Assembly: GCA_029821735.1 (NCBI GenBank)
Contig: JALGSU010000012.1
Location: 62,001 to 126,000 of the forward strand
Reading direction: 5' to 3'
Source: Candidatus Zipacnadia bacterium
Lineage (GTDB): Bacteria; Armatimonadota; Zipacnadia; Zipacnadales; UBA5352
Length of the DNA stretch: 64,000 bases
Part shown: piece by piece, positions 51,408-60,234 of the stretch
Numbering within the stretch: the stretch's first letter is position 1
How the letters are laid out: each line of letters opens with the position of its first letter
Translations under genes and position numbers: made by a program
The notes under the pieces: model-generated
Told to the model about the DNA's origin: nothing
The model's database searches: none
The model's input: only the letters and a program-made list of their open reading frames with translations

Positions 51408-51591
51408 TTCTATCACTCCCGGCGGCCGGTTGTGTGAGGCGGGCTGAGCCCGTGCTCGTCGACCGCTCCAATTGATGTGTATGGATGCTGCCGTCGCTGA
51501 AGCGCCGCTCGTGCCGGCGCTGCGGCATCGCCATGCGCACCAACACCTCGGGTCTTGCACTAACCATTACCATCCCGCCTCCTCCCGTGAA

Positions 51592-52518
51592 CTACGCATC
51601 ATACAGGTCTGTTGACAGATACCGCTCGCCCGTGTCGGGCAGTATGGCGACGATCAGCTTGCCGTCCATCTCCGGCCGCGCTGCGACCTGGAGCGCGCCC
51701 CACGCTGCTGCCCCCGAGGAGATCCCCGCAAGTATGCCCTCCTCGCGTGCCAGTCGCCTGGCAGTCGCCTTGGCGGTCGCGGTGGAAACCTTGATGACTT
51801 CGTCGAGCACGTCGACGTCCAGCACTTCGGGGATGAAGCCCGCACCGATGCCCTGGATACCGTGCTTGCCCGGGCTTCCGCCCGAGAGCACCGGAGAGTC
51901 AGTGGGCTCGAGGCCTATCATCTTCAGCTCGGGTCGGCGGGGCTTGAGCGCACGGGCGATCCCGGTGATTGTGCCGCCCGTGCCGATCCCCGATACCACC
52001 GCGTCCACCTGCCCGTCAGTGTCCGCCCATATCTCCTCGGCGGTTGTCTTCTCATGCGCCGCCGGATTCGCCGGGTTGGCGAACTGGTTGGGGATGAAGC
52101 TGTTCTCGTCGCCCTCGGCAATATCCTGCGCCGCCTCGATCGTGCCCTTGATGCCGAGTTCGCCGGGAGTGAGCACCAGCTCTGCCCCGAATGCAGCCAA
52201 GAGTTTGCGCCGCTCTTTGCTCATCGTTTCGGGCATGGTCAGCACCAGACGGTAGCCGCGCGCCGCGGCAGTCATCGCCAGCCCGATGCCGGTGTTGCCA
52301 CTGGTCGGTTCGATGAGCGTCGTCACGCCCGGTGTGATAAGACCGTCTCGCTCAGCGGCCAGAATCATCTCCAGGCCGATGCGCTCCTTGACACAGCCAG
52401 CCGGGTTGAACGACTCGAGTTTCGCCACCACGGTGCCGGGAAGTCCCGTGCCGAGCTTCCCCAGCTTCACCAGCGGCGTGTTGCCGATCGTCTCAGTTAT
52501 GTCGGCGTGAACTCGCAC
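51592..52518 (-). CDS. cysK: Cysteine synthase (O-acetylserine sulfhydrylase)
   Basis: A 308-residue PLP enzyme that makes cysteine from O-acetylserine (or a related acceptor) and sulfide. The PLP lysine is Lys44 in [11 protein letters not shown]; this family usually has Ser, not Cys, two residues before the lysine. TSGNTG (72-77) and [10 protein letters not shown] bind substrate and PLP phosphate. No serine O-acetyltransferase gene is in the window, so the acceptor could also be O-phosphoserine. The start is the GTG 10 bases after GAGGAG; upstream in-frame GTGs are possible. A promoter and about 190 bases of leader precede it. Neighbouring genes are the DUF39 and NIL/ferredoxin pair. Confidence 0.92.
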   Translation of the reverse strand: MRVHADITETIGNTPLVKLGKLGTGLPGTVVAKLESFNPAGCVKERIGLEMILAAERDGLITPGVTTLIEPTSGNTGIGLAMTAAARGYRLVLTMPETMSKERRKLLAAFGAELVLTPGELGIKGTIEAAQDIAEGDENSFIPNQFANPANPAAHEKTTAEEIWADTDGQVDAVVSGIGTGGTITGIARALKPRRPELKMIGLEPTDSPVLSGGSPGKHGIQGIGAGFIPEVLDVDVLDEVIKVSTATAKATARRLAREEGILAGISSGAAAWGALQVAARPEMDGKLIVAILPDTGERYLSTDLYDA

Positions 52519-52720
52519 CTTACCCACTCTCCTCACTCACGTCCGTACATGCAGAAGAGCCCCCTACCTGCCGCGGTACAGCATGCGGTCAAGGAGGGCG
52601 CTCAAACGGCGTACATCATCATGCCCTCGCCGGGCGCGGCAACGACACTGCCAGTTGACGAGGGTATGATGTTCATAATCCCACACATCAGAGTCGAGAT
52701 TTATCTTCCCGCTCACAATA
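52519..52720 (-). other. Long cysK leader with a mini-frame
   Basis: About 195 bases lie between the promoter-like -10 at 52715-52720 and the cysK start. On the minus strand it holds a six-codon frame (ATG ATG ATG TAC GCC GTT, stop) at 52602-52622, flanked by weak GAGGGC/GCCCTC arms (52594-52599 and 52623-52628). No known riboswitch sequence was recognised. It may be an ordinary long leader. Confidence 0.35.
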
Positions 52721-52743
52721 GCACATCGGAACGGGAGCGTCAA
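52715..52743 (-). promoter_or_regulatory. Promoter for cysK
   Basis: On the minus strand TTGACG (52738-52743) and TATTGT (52715-52720) are 17 bases apart, about 200 bases before the cysK start. The -35 matches 5 of 6 and the -10 matches 4 of 6. Confidence 0.5.
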
Positions 52744-52778
52744 GCGCTTTGTTGTGGGTATCGGTCCACGGGCGAAAA

Positions 52779-52811
52779 GGCCCGCGGAACCACTGAGGGA
52801 TTCCGCGGGCC
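52779..52811 (-). terminator. Terminator after the third pseudopilin gene
   Basis: GGCCCGCGGAA and TTCCGCGGGCC form a perfect 11-bp stem with an 11-base loop. On the minus strand it is followed by TTTTCGCCC, a good T-run. It lies 35 bases past the stop at 52845. Confidence 0.85.
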
Positions 52812-52844
52812 CGTGAGTCTGAATGCTATTTGAGGCGTGCGGCG

Positions 52845-53471
52845 CTAGCGGTCAAGCCAGTTGACGTACCACGGCGCCTCGTAGTCGCCATTGCGCTGGA
52901 GCATGTTCTGCTTGCCGACCCACTTGCAGTGGCCGTCGCAGAACGCTACGTTCGCGCCGCCGTTGTGGCGGAATGCGGTGTAGTTGTCGGTGCGGTCTGC
53001 GCCCAGTGTGTTCCGGAAGCCGGTCTCATCGTCCGGGTTCACGCACAGATAGCTGTAGTAGCTGTCGAAGCACAGGTAGTATTCTGAGGGCGAGCCGGCT
53101 CGTGACAGAGTGGCCAGCTTCTGCATCCGCAGGTGGTCGTACACCCAGGCGTAGTTGCCTGGACTGCTGTATGATGACCAACCCGGTCCCGAAGGACACT
53201 CACAGATCCCGTCGTTCTTGATGTATGGCTGCAGGAAGCCCTCCCACGTGCTCGAGCACGCGTAGACTGCGTTCCAGCCATAGAGGAATCGCTCGTCGTA
53301 GTCCTGCACGTACATCATGTGTCCGAGGGCGAGCTGTTTCAGGTTGGACAGGCAGCTCGTCTGGCGCGCTTTCTCGCGAGCCCTTGCGAAGACCGGGAAC
53401 AGGATTGCCGCGAGGATTGCGATGATCGCGATGACCACCAGCAACTCGATCAGGGTGAAGCCTTTTCGCAT
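52845..53471 (-). CDS. Pseudopilin-like secreted protein, copy 3
   Basis: A 208-residue type IV pilin-like protein. The N-terminus [19 protein letters not shown] (first 19 residues) is a prepilin peptidase site (KG before F) followed by a hydrophobic helix and the conserved [19 protein letters not shown]. The globular part has [20 protein letters not shown] and the tail [20 protein letters not shown], typical of the H-X9-DG-type pilin-like proteins common in Planctomycetes and Armatimonadota. These are secreted or surface proteins of unknown function, often many per genome. A terminator follows and the ATG has AGGAGG 11 bases upstream. It has two close neighbours of the same type upstream on the same strand. 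Confidence 0.9.
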   Translation of the reverse strand: MRKGFTLIELLVVIAIIAILAAILFPVFARAREKARQTSCLSNLKQLALGHMMYVQDYDERFLYGWNAVYACSSTWEGFLQPYIKNDGICECPSGPGWSSYSSPGNYAWVYDHLRMQKLATLSRAGSPSEYYLCFDSYYSYLCVNPDDETGFRNTLGADRTDNYTAFRHNGGANVAFCDGHCKWVGKQNMLQRNGDYEAPWYVNWLDR

Positions 53472-53575
53472 TCTCTTCGACGCCTCCTCTTTCGTCTGCT
53501 CAGTGAGCCTTTCCAGCGATCGGACACTCTTAACTTCACCTGTCACCGGTCTTCCTCCTCCCCGTTCCTGAAAAA

Positions 53576-53607
53576 AAGCGGTCGGCAGGTTTCCCTGCCG
53601 ACCGCTT
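53576..53607 (-). terminator. Terminator after pseudopilin copy 2
   Basis: AAGCGGTCGGCAGG and CCTGCCGACCGCTT form a perfect 14-bp stem closed by a TTTC loop (GAAA on the minus strand), followed on that strand by T residues (the plus-strand A-run at 53571-53577). It lies 30 bases past the stop at 53637. Confidence 0.92.
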
Positions 53608-53636
53608 GCTTGCGTAGTGTGTTGGTCTGGTGTGCT

Positions 53637-54326
53637 CTAGTTGAACGAGAAGTAGGGCGTGCGGCTGCCGCCGCTGTACAGGGCCTCATAGTTCATGGAC
53701 TTAGCGTGCCCATCGCAGAAGCCCACGTTGCCCATGCCGTTGTGGCGGGGTGAGAAGTTGAAGCCCGGCCGGCCATCACTGGTAAAGCTCCCGGTGGGCG
53801 TCTGCCAGTGGGAGTTGTCACAGCTGGCGGGCCAGCCGGTCTGGCTGGCGATGACACTGTTGAAGCCGTTGGCGGGATTGTAGCCGCGCCCGGGGCCCCA
53901 CCCGTCCTGGCAGCCGTCGAACCACATGACAGTCTCAGACCCACGCTGGATGGTCGCCAGCTTCGCGAAGTCGAGGAATTGCTGGTACGAGTAGCTGTTC
54001 AGGGACAGTCCGACCACGGTACCTGTCGTACGGGCAGCGCTCGGGCAGTTCCATATCTGCACGTTCTTGATGTAGGGGTCAACCATCATGGTGACCGTAA
54101 CTCGGGTCGGGGGGCCTGTCTGGTTGTAGTAGAGTCGCGGCAGCCGCTCGTCATAGTCCTGCACATACATCATAGTGCCCAGCGTGATTTCCTTCACGTT
54201 CGAGAGACATGATGTCTGGCGCGCCTTCTCGCGCGCGCGGGCGAAGACGGGGAACAGGATTGCTGCGAGGATCGCGATGATCGCAATGACCACCAGCAAC
54301 TCAATTAATGTAAAGCCCTTGCGCAT
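53637..54326 (-). CDS. Pseudopilin-like secreted protein, copy 2
   Basis: A 229-residue protein with the same prepilin leader and helix as its neighbours and [19 protein letters not shown] right after it. The middle contains [11 protein letters not shown] and [15 protein letters not shown], and the end reads [22 protein letters not shown], the conserved HNG...FCDGH pattern. Its globular half differs from copy 3, so the copies are diverged paralogues rather than a recent duplication. Start chosen at the leader Met with AGGAGG 11 bases upstream. Its own terminator follows. Confidence 0.9.
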   Translation of the reverse strand: MRKGFTLIELLVVIAIIAILAAILFPVFARAREKARQTSCLSNVKEITLGTMMYVQDYDERLPRLYYNQTGPPTRVTVTMMVDPYIKNVQIWNCPSAARTTGTVVGLSLNSYSYQQFLDFAKLATIQRGSETVMWFDGCQDGWGPGRGYNPANGFNSVIASQTGWPASCDNSHWQTPTGSFTSDGRPGFNFSPRHNGMGNVGFCDGHAKSMNYEALYSGGSRTPYFSFN

Positions 54327-54396
54327 GACACGGGTCGCCTCCTGTTTGGTCAAATTCACCATCGACGCGCTCACTCCTTCCCTGCCTGAAAAAAAG

Positions 54397-54428
54397 AAGC
54401 GGCCGGCAGGTCTTCCTGCCGGCCGCTT
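54397..54428 (-). terminator. Terminator after pseudopilin copy 1
   Basis: AAGCGGCCGGCAGG and CCTGCCGGCCGCTT form a perfect 14-bp stem with a TCTT loop, followed on the minus strand by CTTTTTTTC. The stem differs from the copy 2 terminator at two positions that change together in both arms (compensatory), so the two hairpins are homologous. Confidence 0.92.
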
Positions 54429-54454
54429 GTCAGCATTTCAGAGCAAGTGTGCCA

Positions 54455-55132
54455 CTACTGATCGTCGTCGCTGCTTGGGGTCCACAGGCCAGCGTCAGCG
54501 GTGGTCATGAACTTGGCATGGCCATCCATGAAGGCGTAGTTGTTACCGCCATTGTGATGCTGGTAGGCCTCCAGCGCCGCGTACCTCTCGTAGAACGTGT
54601 GCACGCCGTTGTCGTGGTCGGTGCCACCGTTGCCCTCGAACTCGTAGATCATGATGAGCTGGGCGGGCGCCTGGATGACGGCCAGCTTCACGCCGCGATA
54701 GCCATCAAAGGGGAAGTAGTTGGCGCCGCAGGTGCGGCCACAGGTGGTGCACGGTGTCGTCGAGTTGCAGGGGGCCGGGTGAGCTGGTCCACCACCGGGC
54801 CAGGTGTATGACATGGGCGCAATGGCGCTATAGGCCGGTGTCGTGTCGGTCCAAGACGGGCACTCGTAGAGCTGTTCATTCTTCACATACGGATAGATTG
54901 CCACTGGCGGACCGAAGCTTGAGTCGTTCGAGTGCCAGCGGAGCGGGAGCCGCTCGTCATAGTCGCCCGAGTACATCAGTGTGCCAAGGCCCAACTGCTT
55001 CAGGTTGCTGAGACATGAGGTCTGGCGCGCCTTCTCGCGCGCTCGTGCGAAGACGGGGAACAGGATTGCTGCGAGGATCGCGATGATCGCAATGACCACC
55101 AACAACTCAATCAACGTAAAGCCCTTACGCAT
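54455..55132 (-). CDS. Pseudopilin-like secreted protein, copy 1
   Basis: A 225-residue protein with the same leader, helix and [19 protein letters not shown] segment. Its globular part contains [19 protein letters not shown], a CTTCGRTCG metal-like cluster of Cys and the tail [19 protein letters not shown]. It is the first of three tandem genes and has the only promoter found for them, CATAAT with TTGACG, just upstream. GGGAGG lies 10 bases before the ATG. No pilus or secretion machinery gene is nearby. Confidence 0.9.
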   Translation of the reverse strand: MRKGFTLIELLVVIAIIAILAAILFPVFARAREKARQTSCLSNLKQLGLGTLMYSGDYDERLPLRWHSNDSSFGPPVAIYPYVKNEQLYECPSWTDTTPAYSAIAPMSYTWPGGGPAHPAPCNSTTPCTTCGRTCGANYFPFDGYRGVKLAVIQAPAQLIMIYEFEGNGGTDHDNGVHTFYERYAALEAYQHHNGGNNYAFMDGHAKFMTTADAGLWTPSSDDDQ

Positions 55133-55178
55133 GGTCCAATCGCCTCCCGTGCAGATTCCTACCACACTCTCTTAGAAC

Positions 55179-55206
55179 ATTATGCCCAATAAACATTCCT
55201 CGTCAA
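55179..55206 (-). promoter_or_regulatory. Promoter for pseudopilin copy 1
   Basis: On the minus strand TTGACG (55201-55206) and CATAAT (55179-55184) are 16 bases apart; both match the consensus at 5 of 6 positions. It lies about 45 bases before the ATG. Confidence 0.65.
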
Positions 55207-55341
55207 CCCAGATTCTCCTTTTGCACACAACAGAAATGTGGATTCTGCGCGTCTCGCTGATCTCGCCCTCTCCTGCGAGGTTTCCCCAGCCTCACGAAGA
55301 AATTGCCCCTGCAATCATCCTGGGCTTGGGGAGATCACTCT

Positions 55342-56232
55342 GTGACACTGCTGCAGCTCTCGTGTCTGCTGGTCGCTCTTCACACGCCGCTCTCACCGCC
55401 GAAGGCCAGCGGCGTAGCCGTCGGTCCGCCTGTGGTGCTTGCAGATGTGGGCGCATACACCTCCTGTGTCTTCATAGGGCCGGGCGTGGGCGGTTGGGAG
55501 AAGCCAAGTCTGCTGTGCAGTCGCATCAACGGGGCTGCCTTCGCCGAGGAGATGTGGCGCGTGCCCCTGACGGATGGCGAACCCGAGTTGATCGGATACG
55601 GCCGGCAGCCTTCGGTGCGCGGATCACTGCTGACCTGGGTGGGAACTGAGCCCGGCGATGAAGGCATCTGGCTGCGCGACCTGGACTCTGAGGAGCCGGC
55701 AAAGCGCGTGACGGACTCGATCCAGTTCCAGTGGCCCTCGATTTCGGCTGACGGCAGCAAACTGGCCGTCTATGTAGTGGTGAACAACCGCACCGGCATC
55801 CAGCTTGTCGAGGTGGAATCCGGCGCGGCCGAATGGCTGATCAACCGCGACGAGAGTCAGCCCGTGTACTCACCGGATGGCTCGAAGATGCTGGTCGTGA
55901 AGACGGGGCAGATCTGGACGCTGGCGGGAGAGGCCATGGAGGAGTTGGTGGAGGAACGCGTGACGGACGCGGCCTTCGACCACGCGGACATGGGGTGGGG
56001 GCCGCGTGGCGAGTGGATCACCTTTGTCGGGCGCTGGAACGAGATGGCGTCAAACGTGGGGATGCTGCACCTGCCCACGGGACAGTCGGTCTGGGTCACG
56101 GAGGGGATGACCGCCGCCCGCTCGCCGGTCATCTCGCCCGACGGGCGCACCCTTGCCTACATCGCCGCAGACGGTGAAAGCAACGCGGTCTTCACCCGCA
56201 AGCTCCGACTGCGGCGGCCACGGGTGCGCTGA
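55342..56232 (+). CDS. TolB/WD40-like beta-propeller protein
   Basis: A 296-residue protein. The GTG is used because GGGGAG lies 8 bases upstream and it opens a signal-peptide-like stretch (MTLLQLSCLLVALHTPL). The rest is a beta-propeller with TolB/PD40-type repeats: FQWPSISADGSKLAVYV, DESQPVYSPDGSKMLVVK and TAARSPVISPDGRTLAYIAADG, each with the SPDGxxLA signature. Such exported propellers bind proteins or glycans. The promoter is not evident. It converges on pyrE, with 7 bases between the stops. Confidence 0.78.
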   Translation: MTLLQLSCLLVALHTPLSPPKASGVAVGPPVVLADVGAYTSCVFIGPGVGGWEKPSLLCSRINGAAFAEEMWRVPLTDGEPELIGYGRQPSVRGSLLTWVGTEPGDEGIWLRDLDSEEPAKRVTDSIQFQWPSISADGSKLAVYVVVNNRTGIQLVEVESGAAEWLINRDESQPVYSPDGSKMLVVKTGQIWTLAGEAMEELVEERVTDAAFDHADMGWGPRGEWITFVGRWNEMASNVGMLHLPTGQSVWVTEGMTAARSPVISPDGRTLAYIAADGESNAVFTRKLRLRRPRVR

Positions 56233-56239
56233 AGTCGCC

Positions 56240-56842
56240 CTAGCTGGTATCGACTCCGAGGTCCTCGATGGTGAACAGCGCGGTGAATGCGTAACCCGCT
56301 GCCGTCAGGTTCTCCCGGCCGCCCTGAAGCCGATCGACCATAGCGATGAGACGCACGACCTCCACGCCGCGCTCCTCCTCCACGGCCGCGATGGCATCCA
56401 GCGACGAGCCGCCAGTGGTGACGACGTCCTCGAGGATCACCACGCGCTCGCCCTCTGTCAACGGTCCCTCGACGCGCTGCTTCGTGCCGCGCTCCTTGCG
56501 CTCTTTGCGCACCAGGAAGGCGTCCATGGTCTGGCCATGGCACACGCTCAGCGCCGAGACCGCGGCGGCGATCGGGTCCGCGCCGATGGTCATGCCGCCC
56601 ACCGCATGCACGGCTTCGCCCTGAAGTTCATCCAGGATCACACGTGCGAGGCAGTAGAGTCCCTCGCCCATCAGCGTGATCTGTTTGCCGTCGATGTAGT
56701 AGTTGCTGCTCTGACCTGAGGCGAGGGTGAAATCGCCGAACTGCAGAGCGCGCTGCACGATCAACTCGCGCAGGCGAGTGCGCAACTCGGCCGCGTCCGA
56801 GGCAGGGCCAACCATCTGTATCGTCACCATCTCCTCTTGCAT
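56240..56842 (-). CDS. pyrE: Orotate phosphoribosyltransferase
   Basis: PyrE joins orotate and PRPP to orotidine monophosphate in pyrimidine synthesis, in the cytosol. The 200-residue protein has the PRPP loop VVILEDVVTTGGSS, the early FTLASGQSSNYYIDGK and VGGMTIGADPIAAAVS, and AFLVRKERKERGT, all typical. The ATG at 56842 directly follows the stop of the upstream gene, so the two may be cotranscribed. An internal ATG at 56830 is an alternative. No other pyr gene is in the window. Confidence 0.93.
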   Translation of the reverse strand: MQEEMVTIQMVGPASDAAELRTRLRELIVQRALQFGDFTLASGQSSNYYIDGKQITLMGEGLYCLARVILDELQGEAVHAVGGMTIGADPIAAAVSALSVCHGQTMDAFLVRKERKERGTKQRVEGPLTEGERVVILEDVVTTGGSSLDAIAAVEEERGVEVVRLIAMVDRLQGGRENLTAAGYAFTALFTIEDLGVDTS

Positions 56843-56848
56843 TCAGTA

Positions 56849-58501
56849 CTATCGATCACGACGCTTGGGCAGCTCGGTTGCGACCTCGAGCATCTCTGGC
56901 GCCGTCAATACCTTGTACAGTGAACTCCAGCTGATCGCGCCCGGTCGGGGGCCGACCCTCATGCTGGGCATCAGCCCGAGGTCCTGAACGAGCGCTGCCG
57001 CTAGGTCATACGCGCGCGCGTTCCATTCCTCGACCGGCACCATGCGCGCCTGATCCGTGTACGCCACGGTCATCTCCATAGCGTCGCCTGGCAGCGGTCG
57101 GTCGCCGTTGCGGTCGAGGTATTCGTTGACGATGGTCAGACGGCCGGTCACGAAGTTGAAGACGTCGAGTGTGCGAACACGGTCGAGCATGGCCACAGCG
57201 TCTTCGATGCGAGCGGTGATTTCGCGCTGCAGCGTTGCCCTCTCCCGGGCCGTCCGTTCCGGCCGGATCGCGGCCGGGGGCGTGAGGTCAAGTCTCGCCC
57301 TCTGATTGGATGACATGAGGTCGGCGATGGTCTGCATCTGATCGTCGATCGCGATGTACATCTCCCGATCAGCACGGTCAGAGGCGGTCTCGATCGCAGC
57401 GATCGTTGCCAGCGCCTCGGCGGGCACGTCTTCGCCAGCTATCAATAATTGGCGGGCGTTAGTCAGCGCGGAGAACTGCGGCTCGCTCCGGACAGCTGCC
57501 ACCCGGGCCTGGTCTCGGGACCGGATGATTGCCTGAATACGCTGAAGCGGCCTGAGCATGAACTGAGTTTGCTGGACGGTCAGTCCCATCGAGTTCACGA
57601 AGTTGAGGGCGAGTGCGCGCCGCTCGGCGCTCGCCAGCTCGTCAGCCGACGCTGGCGTGGCCCCCGCTCCGGCGTCCGCCTGCGGTTCGCCGAGCACGAT
57701 TGCCGTCCGCTCGCTCCCCAGCAGCGCGATGACCTCGTCGTAACTCACGTACTTGGAGTAGTCGGGCTCCGCGATTCCGAGGAACTGTGTCACGAACTGG
57801 GGCGTTGTCTGGCGGCTCTGCGCATATCGGTCCGCCGTCCACGAGCGAGCCTGAACCATCATGTCGAGGATCTTCGCAGTCAGCGCATCGAGGTCGCGCG
57901 AGTTCGTGCCGAGGATTGCCTCTGCCGTCGCCCACGCCTCGGCGCGCCCGACCATCCGGAACTCATCCACCATCAGATCCCGGACGCCATCAAGCTTGCC
58001 GGCGACGTACTCACCGACCGTCTGGATCCCGCCCATGCGCGCTCTGCGTTCCTGTCGAGCTCGGGCTGAATCGGCGCTCTCCACGAGGGCCCGCTGGTCT
58101 TCGGTGAGAGTCCCTGCGAAGGCCTGAGCCGCCTTTGCCTGCAGATCGCGCAGGTCAGCCCCAGCCTCGTTCGCCTTCTCGAGTGCGTTCTCCGCAGCGC
58201 GCTGGGCACGGCCCGGCGTACTCTTCGCCTCAATCCAGGCCTCGTTAACGGCATTGAAGTGCTTGCCGTCCTCGTCCCATATCGCCGCCCGCAGCGCCGC
58301 GAGTTGCTCGCGCTCGCCGACCACGACCGTCGCCTGGTCAGCGGCCCAAGCCGTCTGAGCAGGCGTGAGCTGCAGCTTGTGAACGGTCAGCAGAAGCTGC
58401 ACGTCCTGATAGAGGTCCTGTGCAGCGTCTTGTGCGGGAACTGCCGAACACACCGCGATGACTGCCGCGGCAGACAGCAGCGTCCTTCGCCACCAGTGCA
58501 T
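56849..58501 (-). CDS. Secreted helical protein of 550 residues, unrecognised
   Basis: An exported protein with a signal peptide (MHWWRRTLLSAAAVIAVCSAVPAQ). The rest is long, Ala-, Arg- and Glu-rich helices (AQRAAENALEKANEAGADLRDLQAKAAQAF, read in parts) with a region near 290-340 containing VNSMGLTVQQTQFMLRPLQRIQ and PAEALATIAAIET. No catalytic motif is seen. It may be an extracytoplasmic scaffold or spacer, perhaps related to the LTxxQ-type periplasmic helical proteins (LTPAQTAW, LTEDQRALV appear twice). It sits just before pyrE. A possible promoter, TTGACC-17-TAGACT, lies upstream. Confidence 0.65.
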   Translation of the reverse strand: MHWWRRTLLSAAAVIAVCSAVPAQDAAQDLYQDVQLLLTVHKLQLTPAQTAWAADQATVVVGEREQLAALRAAIWDEDGKHFNAVNEAWIEAKSTPGRAQRAAENALEKANEAGADLRDLQAKAAQAFAGTLTEDQRALVESADSARARQERRARMGGIQTVGEYVAGKLDGVRDLMVDEFRMVGRAEAWATAEAILGTNSRDLDALTAKILDMMVQARSWTADRYAQSRQTTPQFVTQFLGIAEPDYSKYVSYDEVIALLGSERTAIVLGEPQADAGAGATPASADELASAERRALALNFVNSMGLTVQQTQFMLRPLQRIQAIIRSRDQARVAAVRSEPQFSALTNARQLLIAGEDVPAEALATIAAIETASDRADREMYIAIDDQMQTIADLMSSNQRARLDLTPPAAIRPERTARERATLQREITARIEDAVAMLDRVRTLDVFNFVTGRLTIVNEYLDRNGDRPLPGDAMEMTVAYTDQARMVPVEEWNARAYDLAAALVQDLGLMPSMRVGPRPGAISWSSLYKVLTAPEMLEVATELPKRRDR

Positions 58502-58537
58502 TTGCCATCACCCACCCGGGGAATCGAAGTCGTTTGC

Positions 58538-58566
58538 AGTCTAACATACGGCGTCTTCACGGTCAA
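58538..58566 (-). promoter_or_regulatory. Possible promoter for the helical secreted protein
   Basis: On the minus strand TTGACC (58561-58566) and TAGACT (58538-58543) are 17 bases apart, about 37 bases before the ATG at 58501. The -10 is weak (3-4 of 6), so this is tentative. Confidence 0.35.
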
Positions 58567-58583
58567 ACTACCCCATAGATGCC

Positions 58584-59345
58584 CTAAGAGAGCATAACGA
58601 GCGTCGCGATCATCACTGCCATGCCCGCCACGAGGCCCAGCGTTGCGGCGTGCGCCTCGCCATATCTGTGAGCCATCGGGAGCAGCTCGTCGAAGCTGAT
58701 GAAGACCATGATCCCGGCTACGAAGGCAAGCAGTCCGGCGGTCACCGAAGGAGTCATATAGCGGAAGAGCACGAGTGCTCCGAGAAGTGCCCCAACCGGC
58801 TCGGCCAGGCCCGACAGGAATGAGTAGAGGAATGCTTTCTTGCGGTCGCCGGTGGCGGCGAGTATAGGTACGGAGACCGCGATGCCCTCGGGGATGTTGT
58901 GCACGGCGATAGCCACGGTGAGCAGCACGGCCAGCTTCTGTGATGAGGCGGCGCCCGCCAGGACAACCAGACCCTCGGGGAAGTTGTGGATGCCGATGCC
59001 CAGCGCGGTCATCAGCCCGGCGCGCTTGAGGGCGGCGTTCCCGCTCGGAGGCAAACCGTCCGCCATCCCCTCATACTCGTGGGGGACCAGGTAATCGACC
59101 AGGAAGATGATACCGAAGCCGATGAAGAAAGCCACGCTCGCCCGGAGCAACCCGAGGACCTCGGTCGCGCCCGCATACAGCTCCACGAAGGAAACCGAGA
59201 TCATGACGCCTGCCGCGAAGCCGAGCAGGCCCGAGAGCCAGCGTGGACTGAACTCTTTGACCACGAAGGCGATTGCGCTTCCGATGGTCGTCGCCAGTCC
59301 GGCGATGAGACTGAGCCCCAGCCCAAGCATCAGGTTACTCGACAC
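58584..59345 (-). CDS. zupT: ZIP family metal transporter (ZupT-like)
   Basis: A 253-residue membrane protein with eight hydrophobic helices. It has both hallmark helices of the ZIP family: LGIGIHNFPEGLVVLAG and IAVHNIPEGIAVSVP, the HN(F/I)PEG motifs binding zinc or iron. The N-terminal GLATTIGSAIAFV and C-terminal ISFDELLPMAHRYGE are also typical of the bacterial ZupT group. It should bring divalent metals into the cytosol. The gene lies 39 bases after the UPF0280 gene on the same strand and may share its transcript. Confidence 0.92.
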   Translation of the reverse strand: MSSNLMLGLGLSLIAGLATTIGSAIAFVVKEFSPRWLSGLLGFAAGVMISVSFVELYAGATEVLGLLRASVAFFIGFGIIFLVDYLVPHEYEGMADGLPPSGNAALKRAGLMTALGIGIHNFPEGLVVLAGAASSQKLAVLLTVAIAVHNIPEGIAVSVPILAATGDRKKAFLYSFLSGLAEPVGALLGALVLFRYMTPSVTAGLLAFVAGIMVFISFDELLPMAHRYGEAHAATLGLVAGMAVMIATLVMLS

Positions 59346-59384
59346 GAGTCACGGCCCCCTCTCCTAGCTCTCTGCACCTGCTCG

Positions 59385-60122
59385 CTACTCGCTCGCTACG
59401 GGCCGCAGCTGCAGCTCTCCCCATGCGGCAAGTGTGTCGCCGCAGATGATTACCACTGAGCGCACCTCGCCGCGGTCCCGCGCCCAACTCAGCGCCTGCT
59501 GTACATCATTGGCCGACCGTACCCGGTTGGCCGTGGCGGTCGCCAGCGCGTCGGCGAAAGCACCATTGTCTGCCGCGATCACTACCGCGTCGGCACGTCC
59601 GGCGCTGGCCGAGTGCCCGACTGTGCCCGAGGAGGTGCAGGCTGCAATCTCGCCCGGCGGCGTCACGAGCGCCACTTTGCCGTCGAGCGCTGAGCCCGTC
59701 GCCCGCACTCCCACCAGGCGTTCCTGGCTGCTGATGATGAAGAGGTCGCCACCGTTCTCCACGATCGCGTCGGCGCTGAGCGGGGCCAACTCCCGCGCGA
59801 CGAACTCCGCGACTGCGCCGGCTACCGCTGCCATCGGGCCGGTGTCCGCCAGCACGGCTGCCTGGTACATGGTGGCGGGGACGGGAGGCGCATGGGGATC
59901 CGGTGACAGCGGGGTGCGCGCGCTCAGGAACTCCGGGCGCAGAGTCGCGTGGCTCTCGATCTGTCGGCGTGCCTCGCGAATTGCGGCGCGCGTCTCGTCG
60001 CGCAACGCCCGTCGCGCCAGAACCATCAGATCAGTCTCCGCCACACCGACCTCGAAGGAGACGAGATCGCTCGCCTCGACGGCGCGTCGGTACTTGCGTG
60101 GCTCATGACGACTCGTGTTCAT
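59385..60122 (-). CDS. UPF0280 family protein (ApbE-like, COG2122)
   Basis: A 245-residue protein of the UPF0280/COG2122 family. Recognisable parts are VLADTGPMAAVAGAVAEFVA, AIVENGGDLFIIS, VALVTPPGEIAACTSSGTVGHSASAGRADAVVIAA and ALATATANRV. The fold is related to the ApbE flavin-transferase type, but FMN transfer is not shown. In methanogens a gene of this family (MA1715 type) was linked, with DUF39 and NIL/ferredoxin genes, to homocysteine formation, and all three families are in this window. The ATG lies after a 211-base leader that contains a promoter-like element and a hairpin. It is likely to be read with the zinc transporter gene downstream. Confidence 0.85.
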   Translation of the reverse strand: MNTSRHEPRKYRRAVEASDLVSFEVGVAETDLMVLARRALRDETRAAIREARRQIESHATLRPEFLSARTPLSPDPHAPPVPATMYQAAVLADTGPMAAVAGAVAEFVARELAPLSADAIVENGGDLFIISSQERLVGVRATGSALDGKVALVTPPGEIAACTSSGTVGHSASAGRADAVVIAADNGAFADALATATANRVRSANDVQQALSWARDRGEVRSVVIICGDTLAAWGELQLRPVASE

Positions 60123-60234
60123 TCAGCCACCAGTTACGGTCCGGGAACGTTCAGCGCTCAGTGAATACTTCGCAATCATTGGGGGGGAGACCTCTGCGCT
60201 ATGGGGGACGATGGTGCGGCTCAGGAGGCACTTA

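Noticed and set aside
52519..52720. SAM (S-box) or T-box riboswitch in the cysK leader
   Set aside because: No S-box core or T-box AGGGTGG sequence is seen; left as an ordinary leader.
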